A stretch of 64,000 bases of DNA from Streptomyces mobaraensis NBRC 13819 = DSM 40847 (GCF_017916255.1 NZ_CP072827.1:2604001-2668000); one strand, 5' to 3'; numbered from the stretch's first letter, positions 28,428 through 38,144 are shown. Numbers and translations are program-made. The notes: generated by a model from the sequence alone, not told the origin.

Positions 28428-29480
28428 TCAGGTGGTGTGTGGCAGCAGGGCTGCTCGTTGTTTGAGTGGCTCCCACCAGGCGCGGTTGTCCCGGTACCAG
28501 GCGACCGTCTCCGCCAGCGCCTCCTCGAAGTCGCGGACCGGCCGGTACCCCAGTTCGTCGCGGATCTTGCTCCAGTCGAGGGAGTAGCGGCGGTCGTGGG
28601 CCTTGCGGTCCTCGACGTGCCGGACGAGTGACGGCTTCGCGCCGACCGCCTCCACCAGCATGTCGGTGAGCTCCCGGTTGGTCAGTTCGGCGCCGCCGCC
28701 GATGTGGTAGATCTCGCCGGCCCGGCCGCGGGTGCGGACGAGCTCGATGCCGCGGATGTGGTCGTCGATGTGCAGCCAGTCGCGGACGTTGCGCCCGTCC
28801 CCGTAGAGCGGCACCTCCAGGCCGTCCATCAGGTTGGTGACGAACAGTGGTATCAGCTTCTCGGGGAAGTGGTGGTGGCCGTAGTTGTTGGAGCAGCGCG
28901 TGACGCGGACGTCGAGGTCGTGGGTGCGGTGGCAGGCGAGGGCGAACAGGTCGCTGGACGCCTTGGCCGCCGCGTAGGGCGAGTTGGGGGACAGCGGCGC
29001 GTCCTCGGTCCAGGAGCCGTGGTCGATGGAGCCGTAGACCTCGTCGGTGGAGATGTGCACGAAGACCCGGACACCGTTGTGCAGCGCCGCGTCGAGGAGT
29101 CTCTGGGTGCCCAGGACGTTGGTACGGACGAAGGCGTCCGCCTCCCGTACGGAACGGTCGACGTGGGACTCGGCGGCGAAGTGGACGATCTGGTCGTGCT
29201 CGGCGGCCAGCCGGTCGACCAGGTCGGTGTCGCAGATGTCGCCCTGGATGAAACGGAAGCGGTCGGAGTGGCGGACGGGGTCGAGGTTGGCCGGGACGCC
29301 GGCGTAGGTGAGCTTGTCGAGGACGGTGAGGTACGGGCGCTCCGGTCCGTCCCCCGCCAGCAGGGTGCGGACGTAGTGGGAGCCGATGAACCCGGCGCCG
29401 CCGGTGACGAGGATCCTGGGAGCGGCGGCGGTCTTCTGCGCGTCGGTGCGCGTCTCCGTGGTGCGCGTCTCAGTGCTCAT
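28428..29480 (-). CDS. rfbB: dTDP-glucose 4,6-dehydratase
   Basis: 350 residues. NAD-binding GGAGFIGS (about 27-34), HFAAESHVDRS, STDEVYG with the catalytic Thr-Asp-Glu, YAAAK (Tyr and Lys of the SDR triad) and TRCSNNYG with the final substrate-binding segments are all present. It converts dTDP-glucose to dTDP-4-keto-6-deoxyglucose, the entry to rhamnose and many antibiotic deoxysugars. No other dTDP-sugar gene is nearby, and the single glycosyltransferase at 47.9 kb is far away, so its pathway is not shown by context. Confidence 0.95.
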   Translation of the reverse strand: MSTETRTTETRTDAQKTAAAPRILVTGGAGFIGSHYVRTLLAGDGPERPYLTVLDKLTYAGVPANLDPVRHSDRFRFIQGDICDTDLVDRLAAEHDQIVHFAAESHVDRSVREADAFVRTNVLGTQRLLDAALHNGVRVFVHISTDEVYGSIDHGSWTEDAPLSPNSPYAAAKASSDLFALACHRTHDLDVRVTRCSNNYGHHHFPEKLIPLFVTNLMDGLEVPLYGDGRNVRDWLHIDDHIRGIELVRTRGRAGEIYHIGGGAELTNRELTDMLVEAVGAKPSLVRHVEDRKAHDRRYSLDWSKIRDELGYRPVRDFEEALAETVAWYRDNRAWWEPLKQRAALLPHTT

Positions 29481-30064
29481 GGGACACCTCTACCGTGCCG
29501 TGATCGCCCAGTACCAGGCGGTGGGCGGGCGGAGAATCGGGGCCGGTGCCTCCGGATCGCGGCGGTGATCTTCGATTTCACCGCACGGGAGAGGCGCTCG
29601 CGGCGATCGGGGAGGGGAAGTCCGGCGCGCTTGACGAAGCGCTGAATTCATGTCCCGGGAATTATCGCCCAAGCCATTTGACATCGCGGAGAAATTCGCT
29701 CTCGGAATGCCTTCGGATAAATTGCGGCCGAAAAGGGGCGGGATGGCCGGATTTCGACGACCGGCGCCTCCAGGCGTCTCCAGGTGTCTCCAGGCGTCTT
29801 CCGGCGACTCCATGCGTCTTCCGGCCTCTTCCCGGCGCCCCAAGGGCGCTGTCCTGCGCGGTCCATGCGGGGTGGGGCGGTCGCCGGCCATTCCGTCCGG
29901 CGACCCTCAGGGAGATCCCGACTGGCTACTGCGGACGCGCGGGAACGCGCCTTGAAACATCTTCCGGAATATGCCCATGATCGACCTCATGTGAAATTCC
30001 TGCATGGCGTGGTTATGCTGTCCGCTTCCTGAAGTCCGTATTACCGAACAGAGGGGACCGTTGT
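29481..30064. other. 584-base non-coding gap upstream of the helicase
   Basis: Unusually AT-rich for this genome around 29640-29740 and 29940-30030, with a run of 10-bp direct repeats between (29763-29832). No gene of convincing codon usage lies here. It probably holds the divergent promoters of rfbB and the helicase; AGAGGGGAC before ATG 30065 is the helicase ribosome site. Confidence 0.6.
29763..29832. repeat. Seven imperfect 10-bp direct repeats
   Basis: Consensus GGCGTCTCCA or GGCGTCTTCC, head to tail at 29763, 29773, 29783, 29793, 29803, 29813 and 29823. The period equals about one helical turn, so a bound protein would see every copy on the same face. Confidence 0.75.
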
Positions 30065-33000
30065 ATGGGCACGCCGGAGTTTCCCGGCCGCTTGCAGGCG
30101 ACGTTCGTTCCGGACACCGACGCGCCGGGGTGCGGGGCCATGGCCTTCTGGGGCACCCCCGACCCCGTGGCGGAGGCGGCGACCCTCGGTCTCCCGGCCG
30201 CCGCCGGCACCGCGGGCCCCCGGCTCCCGGCTCTCGCCACTCTTCCCACCCTCCTGCCGCACCGCGGCTCCCTGGTGGACGTGGACGTTCCCGCGCTGCT
30301 GGTCCCGGTCGGCGAGGCGGTCGGCGCCCTGGCCGCCCTGGCAACAGGAACCACAACGGGAATCGCCACGGGCACCACAACCGGAACCGGAACCGAGGAC
30401 GACGCCGAGAACGCGGCGGAAGTCTCCGCCCCCGACCGTCCCTTGGGCCACTCCGTCCACGCCTGGGCCGTCGCCGCCCGGCTCGCCCTGGAGCACGTCA
30501 CCGCCGGCCACCTCGTCCCCGTCCTGCGTGAGGCCGGCGAGGGCCTGGTCCGCGCCCACTGGCGGGCCGCGACCGACGGCGACCCCCGGCTGGCGGCCCT
30601 CGCCGCGGCGCTGCCCGCCGCCGCCCACGCCCTGCGCGTCCACGCGCCGGCCCCCATGGACCCACCAAGCGCACCCGCTCCGGCCGGTACCGACGCACCG
30701 ACCGCCCCCGTACCACCCCGCCTCGACGCACCGCGCACCCCCGCACCCACCGCCGTCGACGCACCGCGCACCCCCGCGCCCTCCCGCACGGCCCCGCCGA
30801 GCACCCCCACTCCGGCCCGCATCAACACCCCGCGCACCCCCACCCCCACCGGCATCGACGCACCCCCCACCCCCACCCGAGTCTGGTCTGCCCCAGCCCT
30901 CCTCAGCGCCTTCTGCGACGCCGTGGCCGACGCCTGCGCCCGCGCCGCCGCTCCCACCGCCGCCGCTCCCACCGCCGCCCCGCCCACCTGGACAACCGCC
31001 CTCGTCACCGCCTCCGCCTCCCCCGCACTCCCCACCCCTACCGCCCCCGCCCCCGGTCTGCTCGCCGACTGGGCCCTGGCGGGCAGCGGCGACCGGGCCG
31101 CCGTTCGGCTCCTCCTCCGCCTCGGCACGCCCGCCGGGCCGGACGCGCTCTGGCCGCTGTCCTTCCACCTGGAGGCGGTGGACGAGCCGGGCGCCCTCGT
31201 CTCCGCCCACCGCGTCTGGGAGACCGGCTCGGCTCCCCTCTCCCTCGGCGGCCGGGTCCTGGACGGTCCGCAGGAGGCGCTGGTCGAGGGGCTGGGCCGC
31301 GCGGCCCGGGTGTTCCGGCCCCTCGCCGCCTGCCTGGAGGAGAGCCGGCCCACCCGGGTCCTGCTCAACCCCTTCCAGGCGGCCCGGCTGTTCGGCGACA
31401 CCGCGACCGCCCTGCGCACCGCGGGCATCGGCCTCACCGTCCCGGACGAGCTGAGCGGCGACGAGCCGGACAGCAAGGACCCCACGGACCGCAAGAGCGG
31501 CAACGCCCTCCTCCCCCGCCTCCGCGTCGGCACCCGCCGGACCACACGAGGGAAGAGCGGCAAAAGCACCACCCCCCACCCCCGCACCGTCACCTACCGC
31601 TGGGAGGCCGTCGTCGGCGACGAGGTGGTGACCCCCGACGAGGTCGCCCTCCTCGCCTCCCGCGGTGAACCCCTCGCCCCCTGGCGGAACACCTGGGTCC
31701 GCCTCGATCCCGACCGGATCGGCGAACTGGCCGCCCTCGTCGGCACGTCGGGGCGGCTCTCGACCGCCGAGGCGCTGGCCATCGCGCTGTGCGGACGCCA
31801 CCACACCGAGGAGTTCGGCGAGGTGGCGGCGGTGGCCGACGGCTCGGTCGCCGACCTCGTCGGCCGGCTGCGCGAGGCGGGCGGGCGCACCGAGCCCGAT
31901 CTCACCGGCGTACGCGCCGACCTCCGCGACTACCAGCGGCGCGGCGTCGCCTGGCTGCAGTCCCTCACCGACCTGGGCTTCGGCGCGCTGCTCGCCGACG
32001 ACATGGGTCTCGGCAAGACCCTCCAGACCATCGCGCTGCTCGCCGGCCGCACCGGCGACCGGCCCCGCCTCGTCGTCTGCCCGACCTCCGTCGTGAGCAA
32101 CTGGGAGCGCGAACTGGCCCGGTTCGCGCCCGGTCTCACCGTGGTCCGCCACCACGGCGCACGGCGCGCCACCGAGCCGGCCGCGTTCCCGCCGGGCGCG
32201 GTCGTCGTCACGAGCTACGCCCTGCTGCGGCTGGACACCGAGTTGCTCGCCTCCGTCGGCTGGGACCTCGTCGTCCTGGACGAGGCGCAGCAGATCAAGA
32301 ACCACACGGCGCAGACGGCCCGCGCGGCCCTGCGCCTGGAGGCCAGGGCCCGGGTCGCGCTGACCGGCACCCCGGTCGAGAACCGGCTGTCGGAGCTGTG
32401 GTCCATCGCGCACTTCGCCAACCCCGGTCTGCTGGGCTCGCACCGGCGGTTCAGGGAGCGGTTCGCCGGGCCGATCGAGCGCGACGGCGACCGGGAGGCG
32501 GCCGAGCGGCTGCGCGCCGTCGTCTCGCCGTTCGTGCTGCGGCGGATGAAGAGCGCGGTGGTGGACGAGCTGCCGGCCAAGCTGGAGACCACGGTCCCCT
32601 GCGACCTCACCGCCGAGCAGACCCGGCTCTACCGGGCCGCCGTCGCGGACGCGCTCGACGGCGACGACGGGCTCGGCACCGGCGTCCGGCGGCAGGGCAA
32701 CGTCCTGCGGCTGCTCACCCACCTCAAGCAGATCTGCAACCACCCGGTCCAGTACCTGGGCGAGGACCCGGCGTCCGACAACGCGCTGGCGGGCCGCTCC
32801 GGGAAGCTGATGCGGGCGACCGAGATGCTGGGCGAGGCCGTCGCGGCGGGCGACCGGGCCCTCGTCTTCACCCAGTACCGCGTCATGGGGGAGCTGCTGG
32901 CCCGCCACCTCGCCGCCGAACTCGGCCTGGACGACGTACCGTTCCTGCACGGCGGCACCCCGGCCGAGCGGCGCGACGCGATGGTGGACGCGTTCCAGCA

Positions 33001-33388
33001 CGACGACACGGCGTCCCCGCTGCTCATCGTCAGCCTCAAGGCGGGCGGCTTCGGCCTCAACCTCACCCGCGCCTCGCACGTCCTGCACTACGACCGCTGG
33101 TGGAACCCCGCCGTCGAGGACCAGGCCACCGACCGCGCCCACCGCATCGGCCAGACCAAGACCGTGCACGTGCACAAGCTGGTCACCGCCGACACCTTCG
33201 AGGAACGCATCGACGCGCTCCTGGAGAGCAAGCGCTCGCTCGCTGATTCCGTCGTCGGCACGAGCGAGACCTGGCTGTCCGAACTCGACGACGACGCCCT
33301 GCGCGCCCTCGTCCGCCTCGCCGACTCGGAGGAGTCCACGAGCGCGGGCGCCCCGACCCCTCCCGCAGCCACAGGAGAGACGGTATGA
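30065..33388 (+). CDS. SNF2/RapA-type DEAD/DEAH helicase
   Basis: 1107 residues. The N-terminal about 600 belong to the bacterial SNF2-associated domain (starting GTPEFPGRLQATFV) and include a Thr/Pro linker of 11-12-residue repeats of the type DAPRTPAPTAV (about 205-275). The ATPase has motif I DDMGLGKT near 645, DEAQ near 738, GTPVENRLSELWS, and C-terminal motif VI region ATDRAHRIGQTK near 1020. Such proteins remodel protein-DNA or RNA polymerase complexes; the exact role is unknown. The stop overlaps the ATG of the SWIM protein (ATGA), a conserved pairing. Confidence 0.93.
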   Translation: MGTPEFPGRLQATFVPDTDAPGCGAMAFWGTPDPVAEAATLGLPAAAGTAGPRLPALATLPTLLPHRGSLVDVDVPALLVPVGEAVGALAALATGTTTGIATGTTTGTGTEDDAENAAEVSAPDRPLGHSVHAWAVAARLALEHVTAGHLVPVLREAGEGLVRAHWRAATDGDPRLAALAAALPAAAHALRVHAPAPMDPPSAPAPAGTDAPTAPVPPRLDAPRTPAPTAVDAPRTPAPSRTAPPSTPTPARINTPRTPTPTGIDAPPTPTRVWSAPALLSAFCDAVADACARAAAPTAAAPTAAPPTWTTALVTASASPALPTPTAPAPGLLADWALAGSGDRAAVRLLLRLGTPAGPDALWPLSFHLEAVDEPGALVSAHRVWETGSAPLSLGGRVLDGPQEALVEGLGRAARVFRPLAACLEESRPTRVLLNPFQAARLFGDTATALRTAGIGLTVPDELSGDEPDSKDPTDRKSGNALLPRLRVGTRRTTRGKSGKSTTPHPRTVTYRWEAVVGDEVVTPDEVALLASRGEPLAPWRNTWVRLDPDRIGELAALVGTSGRLSTAEALAIALCGRHHTEEFGEVAAVADGSVADLVGRLREAGGRTEPDLTGVRADLRDYQRRGVAWLQSLTDLGFGALLADDMGLGKTLQTIALLAGRTGDRPRLVVCPTSVVSNWERELARFAPGLTVVRHHGARRATEPAAFPPGAVVVTSYALLRLDTELLASVGWDLVVLDEAQQIKNHTAQTARAALRLEARARVALTGTPVENRLSELWSIAHFANPGLLGSHRRFRERFAGPIERDGDREAAERLRAVVSPFVLRRMKSAVVDELPAKLETTVPCDLTAEQTRLYRAAVADALDGDDGLGTGVRRQGNVLRLLTHLKQICNHPVQYLGEDPASDNALAGRSGKLMRATEMLGEAVAAGDRALVFTQYRVMGELLARHLAAELGLDDVPFLHGGTPAERRDAMVDAFQHDDTASPLLIVSLKAGGFGLNLTRASHVLHYDRWWNPAVEDQATDRAHRIGQTKTVHVHKLVTADTFEERIDALLESKRSLADSVVGTSETWLSELDDDALRALVRLADSEESTSAGAPTPPAATGETV

Positions 33389-34233
33389 CCAGCACCGCGA
33401 CCCGCCGCGCCACGGCTCCCCGCCGGACAGCCTCCACCCGCCGGAAGCAGCCCGCCCCGGACAGCACCTGGTGGAGCAGGCGCTGGACCCGCGCCCTGGA
33501 GTCGCTGGGCGCCACCTACCCCAACCCCCGCCTCCCGCGCGGCCGTACGCTGGCCCGGCAGGGCGCGGTCCAGGGCCTGACGGTCCGTCCGGGCGAGGTC
33601 ATCGCCCGGGTGGAACTGGCCAAGACCGGCTACGACGTGACGCTACGACTGCCGGTCTTCGACGACGACGAGTGGTCGGCCGGCGTCCGGGTGCTGGCCG
33701 GGCAGCTCCGGCACGCGGCGTCCCTGCTGGAGGGCCGGATGCCGGAGGACATCGACGACACCCTCGGCAAGGCCGGGCTCGCCCTCTTCCCCCGGCGCGG
33801 CGAACTCTCCTCCCACTGCGACTGCCGGGACGGCGGTTACCCCTGTTCCCACGGTGCGGCCGTCCACTACGCCTTCGCCGACGCCCTCCAGGACAACCCC
33901 TTCCTGCTGCCCGCCCTGCGCGGACGCAGCGGGGAGCGGCTGCTGGCCGAGCTGCGGGCCGCCCGTTCCGGCGGCTCCGCCGACGCGTCCACCGACGCCT
34001 CCACCGCGCCGGAGACCGTCACCGCCTCGGAACTCCCCGCCTCCGCCACCTACTTCACCGGCGGCGACCTCTCCACCGTCCCCCTGCACCCCCAGCCGCC
34101 CGCCGACCCGGCCCGTCGGCTGCGCCGGCTCGGCCCGCCGCCGGGCGGCTCTCCGGCCGACGCCGAGCTGCTGGCCGCGGCGGTGGAACGGGCCGCCGCC
34201 CACGCGTGGCGCACGGCGGAAGGGAGCGCCTGA
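33385..34233 (+). CDS. SWIM zinc-finger protein
   Basis: 282 residues. The SWIM motif CxCxnCxH appears as CDCRDGGYPCSHGAAVHY (about 148-165). The N-terminal part (STWWSRRWTRALESLGATYP, RGRTLARQGAVQGLTVRPGE) is typical of the bacterial SWIM family. The C-terminus is Ala/Pro-rich. Translationally coupled to the SNF2 helicase by a 4-base overlap. SWIM fingers bind DNA or protein, so this is probably the helicase's partner. The gene ends 21 bases before the convergent kinase gene. Confidence 0.92.
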   Translation: MTSTATRRATAPRRTASTRRKQPAPDSTWWSRRWTRALESLGATYPNPRLPRGRTLARQGAVQGLTVRPGEVIARVELAKTGYDVTLRLPVFDDDEWSAGVRVLAGQLRHAASLLEGRMPEDIDDTLGKAGLALFPRRGELSSHCDCRDGGYPCSHGAAVHYAFADALQDNPFLLPALRGRSGERLLAELRAARSGGSADASTDASTAPETVTASELPASATYFTGGDLSTVPLHPQPPADPARRLRRLGPPPGGSPADAELLAAAVERAAAHAWRTAEGSA

Positions 34234-34254
34234 ACGCACGCGGAAGCCCCGGCC

Positions 34255-36066
34255 TCACTTCTCCTTCAGCTTGAGGTACCGCAGCACTTCCTTGTACAGC
34301 TTGTCGCCGTCCGCCCGCGCCTTGCCCTTCTCCGGCATCGTCACCTCCAGGTACCAGGCGGTGTCCTTCGCCTTGTCGACGATGACGCGGGTGCGGCGGA
34401 CGGCCTTGGGGTCGTCGTCGCCGGAGCCGGACTTCCGGTAGACGGTCGTCATCTCCACCGACTCGCGGCCGTCGAAGGAGGGCGCGGAGCCGATCGACAC
34501 CCTGGCGTCGGCGACCCCGGAGATGTCGCCCTTCTCCAGCCGCGTCTTGCGCTTGGCGGCCTGGGTGCGGGCCGACTCGACCTGCTTGTCCTTGTCGGAC
34601 GCGTCGGACGAGCCGGCGGGCGGGTCGTTGTGGGTGAACAGGGAGACCTTGTAGACCCCGCCGGGGTCGTTGAAGAGCACCAGATGCTCGTCGGGCTTGA
34701 TCTCCTTGACGTAGTCCTCCGGCACCGCCAGCGACGCCTTGACGACCTCAGGCTCGTCGACGACCTTCCAGTGCAGCGGCGTCGCCGGCCCGTACCCGAA
34801 CGGGTTGATGGCGAACAGCGCCACGGCCGCGCCCACCACGACGGTCCCGACGCCCAGGGACCACTGCGTCTTCCGCTTGTGGTGCAGCACCGGCGGGATC
34901 CACCGGCTGCCGGTGACCGCCGGCGTCGGTGCCGTGTTCACCGGCGCCACGGGCGCCGGGCGCGCCACCTCCTCGAGGACCGCGCGGATCCGGGACGTCG
35001 TCGGCCGGGCGGACGGCTCCTTCCGCAGCAGCCCCATCACGAGGTCCGCGTACGCCGCCGGGCCCCGGGTCGGACGCGGCGGTTCCGCGGAGAGGACGGC
35101 CTGCATCGTCGCCTGCGTGTTGGAGCGGCGGAACGGGGACATGCCCTCGACGGCCGCGTACAGCACGACGCCCAGCGACCACAGGTCGGACGCGGGCCCG
35201 GGCCGCTGCCCCAACGCCCGTTCCGGCGCCACGAACTCGGGCGAGCCGATGAAGCCGCCGGTCTCCGTGAGGCCCTGCTCGCCCTCGATCTGCGCGATGC
35301 CGAAGTCGGTGAGCACCACCCGGTCGTGCCGCCCGAGCAGGACGTTGTCCGGCTTGACGTCCCGGTGCAGCACCCCGGCCTCGTGCGCCGCCTCCAGCGC
35401 GCCCAGCACCGCGAGACCGACGCGGGCGGCCTCGCGGGCGTCCAGCGTCCCCTCGTTCAGCCGGGCGCCCAGCGACTGCCCCTTGACCAGCTCCATGACG
35501 ATCCAGGGCCGGCCCTCCTCCACCACCACGTCGTGCACGGCGACGACGGAGGGGTGCGCGACGCGGGCCGCGGCGCGGGCCTCGCGCTGCATCCGCAGGT
35601 GGATGTTCTGCCGCATGGAATCCGGCAGGTGGTCCGGGACGCGCGGCTCCTTCACGGCGACCTCGCGGTCCACGACCTCGTCGTGCGCCCGCCACACCGT
35701 GCCCATGCCGCCGTGGCCCAGCCGCGACCGGAGCAGGTACCGGCCGCCCACCCGCCGTCCGGCGCCCGGCTCCCCGGCAGCCGTCCCCGAACCCGCGGCC
35801 GCACCCGATCCCGTAGCCATCCCCGAACCCGCGGACGCCCCCGGCCCCCCGACCGGTCCCGTCCCGCCGGACGCCACGCCAGGCATCGCGCCGGACGCCA
35901 CGCCAGGCATCACACCGGGAGCCGCTCCGGGCGCGACGGCCATCGCGGCCGGATCCTGGGTCACCGGCGCCGCCGCCGGGTCCGCGTACGGGTTCGGCCA
36001 GGCCGGGGCCGGCGGCCGCAGGTCGTAACTGGTGGGCTGATGCGCCCTTCCCCCGTCGTTGGTCAT
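34255..36066 (-). CDS. Membrane-anchored serine/threonine protein kinase
   Basis: 603 residues from ATG 36066 (GTG 36084 would add six). A Pro/Ala/Gly-rich N-terminus with short MPGVASG repeats precedes a Hanks-type kinase: GHGGMGTVW, VAVKEP, HRDVKPDN, TDFGIAQ and GSPEFVAPE. A single membrane helix follows (SLGVGTVVVGAAVALFAI), then an extracellular domain of about 180 residues that ends TWYLEV-like strands and a Lys-rich tail. No PASTA repeats, so the sensor is not a standard peptidoglycan-binding one. It stands alone, divergent from the metallophosphoesterase. Confidence 0.92.
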   Translation of the reverse strand: MTNDGGRAHQPTSYDLRPPAPAWPNPYADPAAAPVTQDPAAMAVAPGAAPGVMPGVASGAMPGVASGGTGPVGGPGASAGSGMATGSGAAAGSGTAAGEPGAGRRVGGRYLLRSRLGHGGMGTVWRAHDEVVDREVAVKEPRVPDHLPDSMRQNIHLRMQREARAAARVAHPSVVAVHDVVVEEGRPWIVMELVKGQSLGARLNEGTLDAREAARVGLAVLGALEAAHEAGVLHRDVKPDNVLLGRHDRVVLTDFGIAQIEGEQGLTETGGFIGSPEFVAPERALGQRPGPASDLWSLGVVLYAAVEGMSPFRRSNTQATMQAVLSAEPPRPTRGPAAYADLVMGLLRKEPSARPTTSRIRAVLEEVARPAPVAPVNTAPTPAVTGSRWIPPVLHHKRKTQWSLGVGTVVVGAAVALFAINPFGYGPATPLHWKVVDEPEVVKASLAVPEDYVKEIKPDEHLVLFNDPGGVYKVSLFTHNDPPAGSSDASDKDKQVESARTQAAKRKTRLEKGDISGVADARVSIGSAPSFDGRESVEMTTVYRKSGSGDDDPKAVRRTRVIVDKAKDTAWYLEVTMPEKGKARADGDKLYKEVLRYLKLKEK

Positions 36067-36377
36067 GCCCCCATCATCGGCCACGCGCGCCGAGCCCCGT
36101 AATCACCCGTGTATTACCCCTCGGCGCACCCTCACCGTCCGCCTCCGCCCCGGGACCACACGCCCCCGAGCCTCGCGCCCCACCCGCCCCTACCGTCCCG
36201 AACAGGGGTTCCGTCCGGCCGGACCGCCGTATTAGCGTGAGGGGCCGGGCGCGGGACGCGGGCCTGGAACGACGGAACGGCCGCCACCGGCCGGAAACCG
36301 GCGAGCAGTTCACGAGTACGACGGAACCCACGAGTACGACGGACGACGGACGAGCGAAGAGCGAAAAGGACCCAACC
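36067..36377. other. Divergent promoter region with a 15-bp direct repeat
   Basis: 311 bases between the kinase and the metallophosphoesterase. TAGCGT at 36233-36238 is a good -10 for the rightward gene without a clear -35. CACGAGTACGACGGA is repeated exactly at 36311-36325 and 36329-36343, within the leader of the rightward gene. No gene is seen. Confidence 0.5.
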
Positions 36378-37274
36378 GTGCCCCACCCGCAAGCCGCACC
36401 CCCCTCGCAACCCGCGCCCCACCCGGCCGGAAGGCTGCTCGCCGTCAGCGACCTCCACATCGCCCACGCCGAGAACCGCGCCCTCACCGAGACCCTCCGC
36501 CCCACCCACGACGACGACTGGCTGATCGTCGCCGGCGACGTCGCCGAGCGGTACGACGACGTCGAGTGGGCCCTGCGGCTGCTCGCCGGCCGGTTCGCCA
36601 AGGTGATCTGGGCACCCGGCAACCACGAGCTGTGGACCCCGCCCAAGGACCCCTGCGACCTGCGCGGCGAGAAGCGCTACCTGCGCCTGGTGGAGCTCTG
36701 CCGCGAACTCGGCGTCGCCACGCCCGAGGACCCCTATCCGGTGTGGGAGGGCGACGGCGGCCCGGTGGCCGTCGCGCCGCTGTTCACCCTCTACGACTAC
36801 ACGTTCCGCGTCCCCGGCGCCGACACCAAGGAGGAGTCGCTGCGCCGGGCCTACGAGGCGGGCGTGGTCTGCACCGACGAGCACTTCCTGCACCCCGACC
36901 CGTACCCCACCCGTGACGACTGGTGCCGGGCGCGCGTCGCCTACACCGAGCGCCGGCTGGCGGAGCTCGACCCCGGCCTGCGGACGGTCCTCGTCAGCCA
37001 CTGGCCCCTGGTCCGCGAACCCACCCGGATCCTGCGCTACCCGGACTTCGCCCAGTGGTGCGGCACCGAGCTCACCGCCGACTGGCACGTCCGCTTCCGG
37101 GCCGCCGCCGCGGTCTACGGGCATCTGCACATCCCCCGCGTGACCCGGTACGACGGCGTCCGCTTCGAGGAGGTGTCGGTCGGCTACCCGCGCGAGTGGC
37201 GGCCCCGGCCGCCCCGCGAGCCGCTCCGGCAGATCCTGCCCCAGCCCGTCGACGAGCCGGGAGCCCTCTGGTGA
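36378..37274 (+). CDS. Calcineurin-like metallophosphoesterase coupled to PPTase
   Basis: 298 residues. Dinuclear-metal motifs in order: SDLHIAH, AGDVAE, APGNHELW, VSHWPL and YGHLH. GTG 36378 is chosen because AAAAGGA precedes it; the longer frame upstream is low quality. Its stop overlaps the GTG of the phosphopantetheinyl transferase, an arrangement I know to recur in Streptomyces. It might remove phosphopantetheine arms or recycle 3',5'-ADP released by the transferase, but that is inference from the pairing. Confidence 0.9.
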   Translation: MPHPQAAPPSQPAPHPAGRLLAVSDLHIAHAENRALTETLRPTHDDDWLIVAGDVAERYDDVEWALRLLAGRFAKVIWAPGNHELWTPPKDPCDLRGEKRYLRLVELCRELGVATPEDPYPVWEGDGGPVAVAPLFTLYDYTFRVPGADTKEESLRRAYEAGVVCTDEHFLHPDPYPTRDDWCRARVAYTERRLAELDPGLRTVLVSHWPLVREPTRILRYPDFAQWCGTELTADWHVRFRAAAAVYGHLHIPRVTRYDGVRFEEVSVGYPREWRPRPPREPLRQILPQPVDEPGALW

Positions 37275-38011
37275 TCGCCGCCCTCCTGCCCTCCTGGGCC
37301 GTCACCGAACACGCCTTCACCGACGCCCCGGACGACCCGGTGAGCCTCCTCTTCCCCGAGGAGGCCGCCCACGTCGCCCGCGCCGTCCCCAAGCGCCTGC
37401 ACGAGTTCGCCACCGTCCGGGTGTGCGCCCGCGCCGCCCTCGGCCGGCTGGGCCTCCCGCCCGGTCCGCTGCTGCCCGGCCGACGGGGCGCGCCGAGCTG
37501 GCCGGACGGGGTGGTGGGGAGCATGACGCACTGTCAGGGCTTCCGGGGCGCCGCGGTCGCCCGGGCCGCCGACGCCGCGTCGCTCGGGATAGACGCCGAG
37601 CCGAACGGGCCGCTCCCGGACGGCGTCCTCGCCATGGTCTCGCTGCCGTCCGAGCGCGAGTGGCTCGCCGGACTGGCGGCCCGCCGGCCGGACGTGCACT
37701 GGGACCGGCTGCTGTTCAGCGCCAAGGAGAGCGTCTTCAAGGCGTGGTACCCGCTGACCGGCCTGGAGCTGGACTTCGACGAGGCCGAGCTGGCCGTCGA
37801 TCCGGACGCCGGGACGTTCACGGCCCGGCTGCTGGTGCCGGGACCGGTGGTCGGCGGCCGTCGGCTGGACGGGTTCGAGGGGCGCTGGGCGGCGGGCGAG
37901 GGCCTCGTCGTCACGGCCATCGCCGTCGCGGCGCCGGCCGGTACCGCGGAGGAATCGGCGGAAGGGGCCGGGAAGGAAGCGACTGCGGACGACCGGACCG
38001 CCGTCCCGTAA
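37271..38011 (+). CDS. 4'-phosphopantetheinyl transferase, EntD/Sfp type
   Basis: 246 residues. SMTHCQGFRGAAVAR, GIDAEPN (the acidic Mg-binding pair) and FSAKESVFKAWYPLTG (the WxxKE-type motif) are the three signature blocks. It loads phosphopantetheine from CoA onto carrier proteins of PKS, NRPS or fatty-acid enzymes. Start GTG 37271 lies within the metallophosphoesterase stop (GTGA). Because no biosynthetic cluster is adjacent, it is likely a general-purpose enzyme serving clusters elsewhere. Confidence 0.94.
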   Translation: MIAALLPSWAVTEHAFTDAPDDPVSLLFPEEAAHVARAVPKRLHEFATVRVCARAALGRLGLPPGPLLPGRRGAPSWPDGVVGSMTHCQGFRGAAVARAADAASLGIDAEPNGPLPDGVLAMVSLPSEREWLAGLAARRPDVHWDRLLFSAKESVFKAWYPLTGLELDFDEAELAVDPDAGTFTARLLVPGPVVGGRRLDGFEGRWAAGEGLVVTAIAVAAPAGTAEESAEGAGKEATADDRTAVP

Positions 38012-38144
38012 ACCGCCCCGAACACCGGCGTGGCGCCCGCCGACCGTGTCGGGGGCGCCACGAACGGGCGCCGGCCCGGCGGGCCCTCCGCCGTGCGGAG
38101 CGGAGGCCCGGCGCGGACGCGCCCGGTGTCGTCGGATACGTGCG

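Noticed and set aside
30041..33175. 1044-residue minus-strand frame opposite the helicase
   Set aside because: Shadow of the SNF2 helicase gene; composition is Gly/Arg/Val-rich without motifs.
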